Assembly: GCA_964396845.1 (NCBI GenBank)
Contig: CAYNGH010000051.1
Coordinates: forward strand, 1 to 19,168
Source: CAYNGH01 sp964396845
Lineage (GTDB): Bacteria; Vulcanimicrobiota; JAJTBE01; CAYNGH01
DNA length: 19,168 nucleotides
Direction of reading: 5' to 3'
Positions within the stretch are counted from its first letter, which is position 1. Each line of letters opens with the position of its first letter. The translations under genes were made by a program, and so were the position numbers. Positions 1 to 5,926 of this stretch are shown here, in pieces. Below the pieces are notes generated by a model. That model was not told the DNA's origin. It saw nothing but the letters and a program-made list of their open reading frames with translations, and made no database searches.

Positions 1-169
1 CCAAATGGGGTCACGAAAAAGTTTCCCCCGAAAATAAAAAATGCGTAAGTCCTGTCAGTATTCACAGTGGACTTCAGTTTTATTCGAAAATTCAAGTGCC
101 ATCGAGAAAAAAACTGACCATTAACATACAGTTTTCAATGATTTTGGGTTCTTTCAAACCGCTGTAAAC

Positions 170-199
170 TTGACCTGTCATGCATTTATATCCTATAAT
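170..199 (+). promoter_or_regulatory. sigma70-type promoter of the secreted protein gene
   Basis: TTGACC (170-175) and a perfect TATAAT (194-199) are separated by 18 bases. Transcription would begin near 206, about 36 bases before the ATG at 242. The element also argues against translation starting at the TTG at 170, because that codon is part of the -35 box. Nothing recognisable was found in bases 1-169. Confidence 0.7.
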
Positions 200-241
200 A
201 ATCTGACAGTTTGTATCAAATTTTTTCTGGGAGATTCAATA

Positions 242-844
242 ATGACAAAAAAAGTTTTAGCTGTGGTATTTTTCTGCCTGCTGTCCCTCAATGGACTCAA
301 TGCATACGCCGATGCTCCTTCCATCGAGAGCCACGATGCATTTTTTGAAAAACTGGCATCATTGCGTGGCCAGGCCTTTGAAGGCAAGGTTACCGTAGGG
401 AATGAAAGCGACGGCACATTTTCCAACAAAAGATTGGTGATGCATATCCGGGACACAGAAAAGGATGTCCTCTATGTCCCCTTTCATGTGGGAGAAAACC
501 GATCCCGCACATGGATTGTCACCAGGACCGGGTCTGGCTTGCAGTTGAAGCATGATCACCGCCATTCCGACGGCACTCCCGAGGAGATGACCATGTACGG
601 CGGGCATACGGTGGATGCCGGCTGGCCCAATGCCCAGTCCTTTCCCGCCGACCAGTATTCAAAGGAGATATTCGTCAAGGGGGGGATACCCCAGTCCACC
701 GAGAATACCTGGCATATGTACATATACCCTGGCAAAACCTTCACATATCGCCTCACCAGGGAAGGCCGTGAATTCCGGGTTGATTTTGACCTGACCAAAC
801 CTGTCACCCCTCCCCCACCCCCATGGGGATATGAAGACAGGTAA
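242..844 (+). CDS. secreted protein of unknown function
   Basis: This 200-residue protein begins with a typical signal peptide: basic MTKK, a hydrophobic core VLAVVFFCLLSL, and a likely cleavage after NAYADA (about residues 19-24). It should therefore be exported to the periplasm or beyond. I do not recognise the mature domain. It has alternating hydrophobic and polar strands suggesting a beta-rich fold, a His-rich patch (KHDHRHSD), and a tail with six consecutive prolines before WGYEDR. No catalytic motif is visible. The ATG at 242 is preferred to an upstream TTG because it has a CTGGGAG ribosome binding site (228-233), and because the TTG lies inside the promoter. The gene is monocistronic, with its own promoter and a terminator at 907-958. 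No function is assigned. Confidence 0.8.
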   Translation: MTKKVLAVVFFCLLSLNGLNAYADAPSIESHDAFFEKLASLRGQAFEGKVTVGNESDGTFSNKRLVMHIRDTEKDVLYVPFHVGENRSRTWIVTRTGSGLQLKHDHRHSDGTPEEMTMYGGHTVDAGWPNAQSFPADQYSKEIFVKGGIPQSTENTWHMYIYPGKTFTYRLTREGREFRVDFDLTKPVTPPPPPWGYEDR

Positions 845-906
845 AATTAAGCCAAAACAGACTCATTAAACAACCTGTTTATTCAAGATCCTGATTCGAC
901 TCCTGC

Positions 907-958
907 AAAGGGCCTCCAGGGCTCCGGGACATAGCCGAACCCTGAGGGCTTTTTATTT
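907..958 (+). terminator. intrinsic terminator after the secreted protein gene
   Basis: An imperfect hairpin can form from CCT (913-915) plus CAGGG (917-921) pairing with CCCTG (940-944) plus AGG (945-947). An inner CGG/CCG stem closes a 7-base loop. The hairpin is followed directly by a T-rich tract (950-958). It separates the first gene from the ATPase/NifX operon. Confidence 0.6.
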
Positions 959-1039
959 GCTGATAATCAAAGCCGGAAATTATTTTCTGCCGGTTCCCTT
1001 TCTTAATCTCTAAAGCCAGAGGACAAGAGAGATTCTCCC

Positions 1040-1055
1040 AATGCAGGCCTGCATT
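1040..1055. promoter_or_regulatory. perfect 16-bp palindrome upstream of the NifX/ATPase operon promoter
   Basis: AATGCAGGCCTGCATT is an exact palindrome. Its centre lies about 64 bases before the predicted transcription start, a usual position for an activator or a distal operator. The protein that binds it is unknown. The PadR-type regulator at the end of the same operon is one candidate. Confidence 0.45.
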
Positions 1056-1076
1056 TAAGAAACTTTACAAAGCATA

Positions 1077-1105
1077 TTGACAATTTCGGAATTTGCGTGT
1101 ATTAT
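1077..1105 (+). promoter_or_regulatory. sigma70-type promoter of the NifX/MinD-ATPase operon
   Basis: A consensus TTGACA (1077-1082) and TATTAT (1100-1105) are separated by 17 bases. Transcription would begin near 1112. A short inverted repeat GTGT-N5-ACAC (1110-1122) covers the predicted start point and could be an operator. No GG-N10-GC sigma54 element was noticed here, unlike the sigma54 control known for the orange-protein operons of Desulfovibrio vulgaris. Confidence 0.7.
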
Positions 1106-1144
1106 ATAAGTGTTTCTTACACATAGATGCTTTTAGGAGGTAAA

Positions 1145-1504
1145 ATGAAAATTGCAATTTCAGCGGTGGAAAAAGATGTTTCCTCCAAGGTGGATCCCCG
1201 GTTCGGCAGGGCAAAATATTTCATGGTTCTCGATACTGACACGGGGAACTGGTCAGCACTGGAAAATACACCCAGAATAGATCTGCCTCAGGGGGCAGGT
1301 ATCCAGACAGCTCAGATGATAGCCGGAGAAGGAATCAACGCTGTCATAACCGGGCATTGCGGCCCCAAGTCGTGGCAGGTTCTCTCAAAGGCCGGAATAC
1401 CGTTATATTTTGTAGCATCAAGAACCGTAGCAGAGGCGGCGGAAGAATTCAACAGCGGAAGGCTCAAGGAATCTGATGGCGCTGATGTTCAGGGTCACTG
1501 GTAA
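1145..1504 (+). CDS. NifX/NifB-type (dinitrogenase iron-molybdenum cofactor family) protein
   Basis: This 119-residue protein matches the small cytoplasmic NifX/NafY/ORP family. The N-terminus MKIAISAVEKDVSSKVDPRF is characteristic, and it is followed by GRAKYFMVLD, a central GAGIQTAQMIAGEGINAVIT segment and GHCGPKSWQVLSKAGI. The family binds Fe-S or Mo-containing clusters, or carries cofactors. Members outside nif operons are common in anaerobes and are not evidence of nitrogen fixation. The ATG at 1145 is chosen because AGGAGG (1135-1140) lies four bases upstream; an in-frame start at 1127 has no such site. It is the first gene of an operon with DUF5320, two Fe-S ATPases and a second NifX-like domain. 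The cluster actually bound is unknown. Confidence 0.9.
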   Translation: MKIAISAVEKDVSSKVDPRFGRAKYFMVLDTDTGNWSALENTPRIDLPQGAGIQTAQMIAGEGINAVITGHCGPKSWQVLSKAGIPLYFVASRTVAEAAEEFNSGRLKESDGADVQGHW

Positions 1505-1539
1505 AGATTAAGTTTATCACAAGGAAAGGAGGTGATTAT

Positions 1540-1872
1540 ATGCCAGGATTTGATGGATCAGGCCCCCAGGGCTTGGGGCCTATGACGGGTGGTGCCCGGG
1601 GCTTTTGCCTCGACCCGGCAGTTGCAGTCCCTGCAAGGGGAATGGGCTTTGGCCGGGGGCGTCGGGCCGGCGGTGGATTCCGCCGTGGTATGGGAATGAG
1701 GCAGTTTGCGGCTGGTGGCCGGGGCTTTATTCCCGATGCTGGTTTCAGTCGTAAAGAAATGCTGGAGCAACAGGTAAGAAATCTGGAAAGCCAGTTGAGT
1801 TACCTGAAAAACTCCATGTCAGCTCTGGATGATGATCCTGCCGGTGGAAACGACCCCGCCGATAAAGGGTGA
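1540..1872 (+). CDS. DUF5320-type glycine-rich protein
   Basis: This 110-residue protein starts with the diagnostic MPGFDGSGPQGLGPMTGGAR sequence found in DUF5320 proteins, which are usually encoded beside NifX-like proteins and MinD/ferredoxin ATPases. Residues 1-65 are rich in Gly, Arg and aromatic residues and contain one Cys (C23). Residues about 72-97 (KEMLEQQVRNLESQLSYLKN) form a predicted short coiled coil. There is no signal peptide, membrane segment or catalytic motif. A strong AAAGGAGGTGAT ribosome binding site (1526-1537) precedes the ATG. The role is unknown. Its conserved location suggests a scaffold or partner for the NifX and ATPase proteins, which is inference. Confidence 0.85.
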   Translation: MPGFDGSGPQGLGPMTGGARGFCLDPAVAVPARGMGFGRGRRAGGGFRRGMGMRQFAAGGRGFIPDAGFSRKEMLEQQVRNLESQLSYLKNSMSALDDDPAGGNDPADKG

Positions 1873-1890
1873 CATCCGGAAAAGTCAGGA

Positions 1891-1917
1891 AGGGGGGCAT
1901 CCTGAGGGTGCCCCCTT
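1891..1917 (+). other. intra-operon GC-rich hairpin without T-tract
   Basis: An AGGGGGGCA arm (1891-1899) pairs with TGCCCCCTT (1909-1917) around a 9-base loop; the base pairs include one G-T. No T-run follows, so it is not a standard intrinsic terminator. It lies between the DUF5320 stop and the ATPase ribosome binding site (GAGGT, 1924-1928). It may be an mRNA processing or stability element that sets different levels for the two halves of the operon. Confidence 0.5.
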
Positions 1918-1939
1918 GAAAATGAGGTCATAATTTGCT

Positions 1940-2785
1940 ATGAATATCGCTTTTGTCAGCGGAAAAGGCGGAGCAGGAAAGACAACTGTTTCCACAGTTC
2001 TGTCAGAATTTCTCGCCAGAGAAAGGCCGGTTCAATATGTGGATCTGGATGTGGAGGAACCCAACGGCCATCTTTTCCTGAAACCCCAGATAAACCAGAA
2101 GATTCCCGCCACAGTCCCGGTACCCCAGGTTGATTTAGAGCGATGCAATCATTGCGGCAAATGCAGCAAATTTTGCGCATTCGGCTCAATTGCATCCCTG
2201 CCGGCAACCACCATGGTTTTTCCCGGTTTATGCCATGGATGTGGAGGCTGTTCACTGGTGTGTCCACAGGGAGCCATCAACCAGGTGATGCGTCCCATCG
2301 GAGTAATTGAAAAGGGAATGGCAGGGAAAATCAGCTTTCTTCAAGGGTGTCTTGACGTGGGGGAGGCCATGGCCCCGCCCCTGATTGATCAGGTTTGCCG
2401 GCATATAAAACCCGACGGGCCGGTGTTGCTGGATTCACCTCCCGGGGCCAACTGCTCCACCGCTTCTGTCCTGAGCCGATGTGACCTGGTGGTGCTGGTG
2501 GCAGAACCTACCCCTTTTGGACTAAATGATATGATCATTGCCGTGGAGATGATCCGTCTTATCGGCAGGCCTTTCGGGGTGGTGGTGAACCGTCATGGCA
2601 TGGGAGATGACCGGGTGGAAAGATGGTGCCGGGATGAAGATGTTCCCCTGTGGGGGCAGATCCCATACAGGGATGAAGTTGCCCGGTTAATTGCATCGGG
2701 ATCTCATGCCCGAAAGATTCTTGAAGCCATGGGAAAACCTGTCGAAGAAGCCGCCGGGAAGATTATGGAGGTGGCAGGCATATGA
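1940..2785 (+). CDS. MinD-superfamily P-loop ATPase with inserted ferredoxin domain (first of pair)
   Basis: This 281-residue cytoplasmic ATPase has a deviant Walker A motif SGKGGAGKTT (7-16), DLDVEEPN (35-42) and DSPPG (166-170), all typical of MinD/Mrp/NBP35 ATPases. Two CxxCxxCxxxC motifs (C69, C72, C75, C79; C98, C101, C104, C108) are inserted at residues about 66-115 and should bind two [4Fe-4S] clusters. Known members of this group occur in tandem pairs next to NifX/ORP proteins, for example in the orange-protein loci of Desulfovibrio. The family suggests ATP-dependent assembly or transfer of metal clusters, or a role in cell positioning. Spacing from GAGGT to the ATG is long (11 bases). 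The stop overlaps the start of the next gene (ATGA), so the two ATPases are probably made in equal amounts and may form a heterodimer. Confidence 0.92.
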   Translation: MNIAFVSGKGGAGKTTVSTVLSEFLARERPVQYVDLDVEEPNGHLFLKPQINQKIPATVPVPQVDLERCNHCGKCSKFCAFGSIASLPATTMVFPGLCHGCGGCSLVCPQGAINQVMRPIGVIEKGMAGKISFLQGCLDVGEAMAPPLIDQVCRHIKPDGPVLLDSPPGANCSTASVLSRCDLVVLVAEPTPFGLNDMIIAVEMIRLIGRPFGVVVNRHGMGDDRVERWCRDEDVPLWGQIPYRDEVARLIASGSHARKILEAMGKPVEEAAGKIMEVAGI

Positions 2786-4020
2786 AAGAGATAGTCTTTT
2801 TGAGCGGAAAGGGTGGCACCGGCAAAACCAGCGTCATGGCGGGGTTTGCTTCACTGACTCAGTCCTGTATCTTGGCCGATTGCGATGTGGACGCCTCGGA
2901 CCTGCCTATTATCATGGATCCAGAAATAATCGAATCCGGAGATTTCGTCGGAGGAAAACAGGCCCTGATAAATAAGGATCGTTGCATCAAATGCGGACAG
3001 TGCGCTCAAATGTGCCATTTTGATGCAATCTCTCTGAACAGTGAAAGACTCCCGGAGGTGGATCTTTTTCGATGTGAAGGTTGCGGTGTATGTCAGCTGG
3101 TCTGTCCTGCCGATGCGATAACTATGGAGGATCAGGTTTCAGGCCGATGGCATGTTTCTATGACCCGAATCGGCCCCATGGTTTATGCCCGGCTGGGGCC
3201 TGCCGGGGAAAACTCCGGAAAACTGGTTACCCTTCTTCGAAAAAAAGCCAAAGATATTGCCGAGAAAAAAGAGTTGCAATGGATCCTTTGTGACGGCTCG
3301 CCGGGGATCGGCTGTCCTGTCATAGCATCACTGACCGGGGCTGATTATGCTGTCCTGGTAACCGAGGCTACCTCGGCGGCAGTCCATGATCTGAATCGAA
3401 TTCTAAATTTGTTGGAGCACTTCGGCATAAATGGCGGAATAGTAATAAACCGCTGGGATATCAGCCCCGAGATGACCCGGACAATTAAAGACATGGCATC
3501 CCGAAGAAATATGACCCTGCTGGGACAAATCCCCTTTGACAGGGAGGTGGTTCAAGCCCAGTTGCAGGGATTGACCATGGTGGAAAACCATCAGGGAGCT
3601 GGCAGAGAAGCCCTGATAAATATCTGGGATGCTGTCATGAAGGATATTGTAAAAAATTCAGAAAAAAAAAGGAGAATAATTATGAAAATCGCTATTCCTG
3701 TATCCGATGGAGTATTATGCATGCATTTTGGTCATTGCCAGAGTTTTGCCATTCTCGAGGCAGACCCGGAAACTGGAAAAGTCGCAGGATCCAGAAACGC
3801 TGTCCCCCCACCCCATGAGCCGGGGGTTCTTCCCCGATGGCTGGGCGAAATGAAGGTGGACATAGTCATAGCCGGAGGCATGGGCATGCGTGCTCAGCAG
3901 TTATTTGCCGATGCCGGCATCAAAGTATTGGTGGGTGCTCCCGGCGAAACTCCGGAAAAGCTGGCCCGGGATTATTTGAAAGGATGTCTTGTGACCGGCA
4001 GGAATGTATGTGACCATTAG
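2782..4020 (+). CDS. MinD-superfamily Fe-S ATPase fused in frame to a NifX-like domain
   Basis: Residues 1-298 form a second MinD-like ATPase: Walker A SGKGGTGKTS (8-17), DCDVDASD (33-40), DGSPG (171-175), and two CxxCxxCxxxC motifs (C68-C78 and C98-C108) for two [4Fe-4S] clusters. Residues 301-412 form a complete NifX/ORP-type domain that starts MKIAIPVSDG, has HFGHC (315-319) and GGMGMRA, and ends in CDH. The two are normally separate genes. Here they are joined only by the linker EKKRRII, encoded by a run of nine A and a ribosome binding site. The Met at 301 has a good GGAG site, so the NifX part can also be made alone (see 3682). The start overlaps the previous stop as ATGA. The fusion may be real, a sequencing artefact, or a slippage site. 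Confidence 0.88.
   Translation: MKEIVFLSGKGGTGKTSVMAGFASLTQSCILADCDVDASDLPIIMDPEIIESGDFVGGKQALINKDRCIKCGQCAQMCHFDAISLNSERLPEVDLFRCEGCGVCQLVCPADAITMEDQVSGRWHVSMTRIGPMVYARLGPAGENSGKLVTLLRKKAKDIAEKKELQWILCDGSPGIGCPVIASLTGADYAVLVTEATSAAVHDLNRILNLLEHFGINGGIVINRWDISPEMTRTIKDMASRRNMTLLGQIPFDREVVQAQLQGLTMVENHQGAGREALINIWDAVMKDIVKNSEKKRRIIMKIAIPVSDGVLCMHFGHCQSFAILEADPETGKVAGSRNAVPPPHEPGVLPRWLGEMKVDIVIAGGMGMRAQQLFADAGIKVLVGAPGETPEKLARDYLKGCLVTGRNVCDH
3662..3670 (+). other. A9 run at the ATPase-NifX junction, candidate slippage/frameshift site
   Basis: Nine consecutive A residues lie between the ATPase and NifX coding parts. Removing one A would make the ATPase end as EKKGE with TAA at 3677-3679, two bases before the ATG at 3682. 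The ancestral two-gene order is thus one base away. Runs of nine or more A are known to cause RNA polymerase slippage in bacteria. Confidence 0.6.
3671..3684 (+). promoter_or_regulatory. internal ribosome binding site and ATG for the NifX-like domain
   Basis: GGAG (3671-3674) lies seven bases before the in-frame ATG at 3682, an optimal arrangement inside the longer reading frame. A fully fused gene would not need it, so it is either a relic of a separate gene or still in use. Confidence 0.6.
3682..4020 (+). CDS. NifX-like protein, possible separate product of internal initiation
   Basis: This is an alternative 112-residue product of the 3' part of the fused ATPase gene. It has the length, N-terminus (MKIAIPVSDG), HFGHC motif and C-terminal CDH of free-standing NifX/ORP family proteins, which bind metal-sulfur cofactors. 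It is related to the first gene of the operon but clearly diverged from it: the HFGHC motif and the CDH tail are absent from the 1145 protein. Whether it is made alone, only fused, or both cannot be decided from the sequence. Confidence 0.55.
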   Translation: MKIAIPVSDGVLCMHFGHCQSFAILEADPETGKVAGSRNAVPPPHEPGVLPRWLGEMKVDIVIAGGMGMRAQQLFADAGIKVLVGAPGETPEKLARDYLKGCLVTGRNVCDH

Positions 4021-4057
4021 AAATAATGATATACAGCATAGGGGGAGGTGAATGAGA

Positions 4058-4444
4058 ATGCCCAGGGGACAATGCCGAAGACACAGGGGCCAGGAACCTT
4101 GCACCTGCATGATGGGCAACCTTTACCGTTTTGTCGAGCCCCTGATACTGTATCTCCTGCGGGAAAGGGGAGCAACTCACGGATATGACCTGATTGATGA
4201 GCTTAATCGAATGTCCTTCACCGATTCCAAAATTGAAGCAGGAGGACTTTATCGAAACCTGCGCCGTCTTGAAGAGGAAGGAGCCCTGACCTCCACCTGG
4301 GATGTAGCAGGGCCAGGCCCGGCCCGGAGGCAGTACAGCATCACTCCCCTGGGGATCCAACGATTGGAGGAGTGGCTGACCATTCTGGATCATCTGGCGG
4401 ATTCTATGAAAGAATTCGTCCAAAAAGCCCGCCCTTGTCCATGA
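4058..4444 (+). CDS. PadR-type transcriptional regulator with Cys-containing N-terminus
   Basis: This 128-residue protein has a PadR-like winged helix: FVEPLILYLLRERGATHGYDLIDEL, then GGLYRNLRRLEEEGALTSTW and RRQYSITPLGIQRLEEWL, followed by a short C-terminal helix. PadR proteins are dimeric DNA-binding repressors. Before the domain there is a basic segment with three cysteines (C6, C15, C17, counted from the start at 4058), and a fourth lies next to last. Such residues could sense metal, redox state or an Fe-S cluster, which is inference. The ATG at 4058 is preferred to that at 4052 because GGAGG (4044-4048) is 9 rather than 3 bases away. As the last gene of the Fe-S ATPase/NifX operon it probably controls that operon. 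Confidence 0.82.
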   Translation: MPRGQCRRHRGQEPCTCMMGNLYRFVEPLILYLLRERGATHGYDLIDELNRMSFTDSKIEAGGLYRNLRRLEEEGALTSTWDVAGPGPARRQYSITPLGIQRLEEWLTILDHLADSMKEFVQKARPCP

Positions 4445-4497
4445 GTAACTCCTGAAATAAATCAGAAATCCCTTCCCATTGGAGGCAACTTCCAGAT

Positions 4498-4535
4498 AAA
4501 AAATCCCCTCCCAGTATTGGAGGGGATATAATTTT
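4498..4535. terminator. bidirectional terminator between convergent genes
   Basis: A perfect 9-bp stem, ATCCCCTCC (4503-4511) and GGAGGGGAT (4519-4527), closes a 7-base loop. Six A residues on the left (4498-4503) give a T-run on the minus strand, ideal for ending the carboxypeptidase transcript. On the right ATAATTTTG gives a weaker tail for the plus-strand operon. Confidence 0.85.
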
Positions 4536-4550
4536 GATGTTTATAAAATG

Positions 4551-5708
4551 TCAGGCCATCTCCTGATTTTCGTCCCGGGCAATCCGGAGAAGCTCCATCA
4601 CACAGTTCACATTCTCATCCTTGACCTGAAGAGCTTCATCCAGCTCGGGCCGGAAAGCACCACCCATTTCGATGACAAAGGCAAATTTGCCCTTCACAAA
4701 ATAAAAGTAATCGTCAGATGCCCCGTTGACCACCAAGGATTCAATCTTGTCATATTCTTTGCCCCGGTGTTCCTTGATGGCATCCTTCATCCGCTTCTGA
4801 TAGTGTTGAAATTTTTTCAAATCCTCGGCATCCTGAACATTAATGGGAATGCGGATCTGTTCGCCGTAAGAATGAAAATCCGCCACAAACTGGATATTGG
4901 GATGATCCTCCACCACCTGAACCATATTTTTAGTTTCAGGCTCCGACTCGGGATAAGGGCCGGGATAGGTCTGGGACGCAGGATCCCCCGGAACCCATAG
5001 ATAATCAAAATTCCGGTTGCCGTCAACGCCTTTTTCGTCACTGCCGGGAATGGTACAGCGGGTCTTCCGCCACATGGGATCATCATGTATGGCATAATTC
5101 AATCCGTCGGGATTGGACGCACCGATGATGTAAATATCCACGTCCCGCACCAGCTCCGTCACCTCCTGGACTTTTGGGTCAGTACTGTCAGGATTGAAAT
5201 TCACCGCCAGCTGTTCCGCTGCCTCCAACATGACCATGGGAGGCACCACTTCCCTGGCATGGGGCGCGGCAATCAGAAACACCCCGGGCTTTTTGCTTCG
5301 GGTTTCGTCATCCTGATCCGGAGCACCGATGCGGATGTATCGCAGGGGAGCAGGCCCCTGAAGGGATTCCACCTTGCCGTCGTAACCCTCGGTGGTATAA
5401 TCCCTGGTATGAAGGGTAATCATGTCGGGAAAGCGTTCCGCCAACTCTATCAGTTTGTTGTCAACCTGACGGGCATCCACAAAGTCTGTCACAAAACCCT
5501 TCTGATAAGCCTCATCCGCTGGTTTCACCGTGGAGGATTTTTTCATTGCCTCGCTTTTTAAATCATTCATCCGGTCAAATATTTCCGGCTTTTTTCCGCC
5601 GTTGCCCAGGGAAACCCTGTCCTCACTGCTAACTGATTTTTCTGCAACAATGCCTTTCTTGTGAGTCATCACGGCATCTATCTTTATGTTTACTGGATTG
5701 ATTGACAT
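4551..5708 (-). CDS. M14-family zinc carboxypeptidase
   Basis: This 385-residue protein has the full set of M14 (carboxypeptidase A-type) features. The zinc ligands are HxxE at H150/E153 (APHAREVV) and H279 (ADFHSYGEQI). NPDG is at 199-202, the substrate-binding region is GVDGNRNF (227-234), and the catalytic glutamate is E347 in FVIEMGGAF. It should hydrolyse peptide bonds at C-termini, or related amide bonds in cell-wall peptides. The first 60 residues are polar, rich in Lys and Ser, and contain no signal peptide. The enzyme is therefore cytoplasmic or exported by a non-Sec route, unusual for this family. GGAG lies 8 bases before the ATG. It is transcribed alone from a promoter at 5741-5769 to the terminator at 4498-4535. 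The substrate is unknown. Confidence 0.9.
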   Translation of the reverse strand: MSINPVNIKIDAVMTHKKGIVAEKSVSSEDRVSLGNGGKKPEIFDRMNDLKSEAMKKSSTVKPADEAYQKGFVTDFVDARQVDNKLIELAERFPDMITLHTRDYTTEGYDGKVESLQGPAPLRYIRIGAPDQDDETRSKKPGVFLIAAPHAREVVPPMVMLEAAEQLAVNFNPDSTDPKVQEVTELVRDVDIYIIGASNPDGLNYAIHDDPMWRKTRCTIPGSDEKGVDGNRNFDYLWVPGDPASQTYPGPYPESEPETKNMVQVVEDHPNIQFVADFHSYGEQIRIPINVQDAEDLKKFQHYQKRMKDAIKEHRGKEYDKIESLVVNGASDDYFYFVKGKFAFVIEMGGAFRPELDEALQVKDENVNCVMELLRIARDENQEMA

Positions 5709-5740
5709 ATCATCGGCTCCGATTCAGTAATGATAACAAT

Positions 5741-5769
5741 ATTATAAACTCTGAGGGGAAAATTTTAAA
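5741..5769 (-). promoter_or_regulatory. sigma70-type promoter of the M14 peptidase gene
   Basis: On the minus strand TTTAAA (5764-5769) and a perfect TATAAT (5741-5746) are separated by 17 bases. This gives a leader of about 26 bases. The -35 box is weak. Confidence 0.5.
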
Positions 5770-5875
5770 CTGTTCAAATGTAAAATTAATGTTAAACCTC
5801 GGTTAAATTCACCATCAAGGGGCTTGGGCCGGACACCTGAGAGATAAATCATGAACAGAATCGAATAATAAGACG

Positions 5876-5906
5876 AAAAAAAGCCGGCAATACCGCCGGC
5901 AAAAAA
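5876..5906 (-). terminator. intrinsic terminator of the Pro/Tyr-rich protein gene
   Basis: GCCGGC (5883-5888) pairs with GCCGGC (5895-5900) around a 6-base loop. Seven A residues on the left give a T7 tract after the stem on the minus strand. It isolates the upstream gene from the M14 peptidase gene. Confidence 0.85.
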
Positions 5907-5926
5907 TATTAATTTCAGTCAGTCAC

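Noticed and set aside
170..241. N-terminal extension of the first secreted protein from a TTG at 170
   Set aside because: The TTG is part of the -35 box of a good promoter, and the ATG at 242 has a ribosome binding site and begins a signal peptide.
1145..4020. Nitrogen fixation locus because of NifX-like domains
   Set aside because: No nifHDK, nifB, nifE or nifN is present. NifX-family proteins beside MinD/ferredoxin ATPases are common in anaerobes that do not fix nitrogen.
4548..5000. Plus-strand frames opposite the M14 peptidase gene
   Set aside because: They are shadows of the minus-strand gene, which has the complete M14 motif set.
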